A stretch of 64,000 bases of DNA from Owenweeksia sp965229445 (GTDB taxonomy: Bacteria > Bacteroidota > Bacteroidia > Flavobacteriales > Schleiferiaceae): positions 186,001 to 250,000 of the forward strand of contig OZ245876.1 in NCBI GenBank assembly GCA_965229445.1. The letters are read 5' to 3'. The notes beneath the pieces were generated by a model. It was not told where the DNA came from. It did no database searches and saw only the letters and a program-made list of their open reading frames with translations. A program made the position numbers and the translations under genes. This document shows positions 63,938 through 64,000 of this stretch, piece after piece (position 1 is the stretch's first letter; each line of letters starts with the position of its first letter).

Positions 63938-64000
63938 GTGAAAATGAAAAATTAAATAGACAGAATTTTGCTTAATCTAAGCATTTCCGTGTCTAAATTT

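Noticed and set aside
1..64000. tRNA, rRNA, CRISPR, insertion sequence or prophage content
   Set aside because: Intergenic gaps are all under 300 bases and none shows a cloverleaf, repeat-spacer pattern, transposase or integrase.

Overview
The window reads as chromosomal DNA of a Bacteroidota bacterium, probably of the Flavobacteriales or a near relative. The evidence is: several secreted proteins ending in a type IX secretion (T9SS) type A sorting domain; candidate promoters of the Bacteroidota form TTG-N19..22-TAnnTTTG; an ABC permease fused to an M1 peptidase; a HU/CCDC81-SPOR protein; and a lone PD-(D/E)XK AddB-like protein. Genus and species cannot be fixed from the sequence alone. I see no rRNA, tRNA, insertion sequence, phage gene, integrase or CRISPR array. 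Coding density is high, and no stretch above 300 bases lacks a gene.

Layout. 1-1930: a truncated, very large secreted protein. 2163-10771: housekeeping genes (lepA, trpS, plsC, gatC, gdhA, purD), two small or unknown membrane proteins and an acyl-CoA thioesterase. 10800-18084: a cell-envelope block with a HU/SPOR protein, an ECF sigma factor with a membrane-anchored beta-barrel partner, a T9SS propeller protein and a TonB-dependent receptor. 18138-22282: dprA, a response-regulator receiver domain with no usual start codon, purine nucleoside phosphorylase, a redoxin and a family 2 glycosyltransferase. 22521-32883, all on the minus strand: an ABC transporter/M1 peptidase pair, a coiled-coil secreted protein, a PH-like protein, an acyl-CoA carboxylase beta chain, small envelope proteins, an SDR oxidoreductase and a cystathionine gamma-synthase/lyase. 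33022-40955, all on the plus strand: a DMT exporter, yicC-gmk-nadD, an AddB-like nuclease, a small secreted protein, a threonine/serine dehydratase and purQ. 41032-52526: a 1509-residue T9SS protein, a ClC channel, aspS, tadA, a bacilliredoxin and a four-module carbohydrate-binding T9SS protein.

50877-63937 is the most coherent system: an alpha-glucan/maltodextrin utilisation locus. A T9SS four-module CBM-like protein and a GH13 amylase diverge from one another. Converging on the amylase is a tight seven-gene minus-strand operon: BadF/BadG-type sugar kinase, beta-phosphoglucomutase, GH65 maltose phosphorylase, CBM-GH13, lipoprotein GH13, methylglyoxal synthase and an SLC45-like MFS sugar transporter. 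The inferred flow is: bind glucan at the surface, cleave it outside the cytoplasm, import maltose or short dextrins, phosphorolyse maltose to glucose plus beta-glucose-1-phosphate, and convert both products to glucose-6-phosphate. The methylglyoxal synthase may act as a sugar-phosphate overflow valve. No SusC/SusD pair or LacI/SusR-type regulator lies inside the window.

The best candidates for new biology are methylglyoxal synthase translationally coupled into this operon, the unassigned kinase at its head, the transmembrane/beta-barrel protein paired with the ECF sigma factor, and the receiver domain without a normal start.
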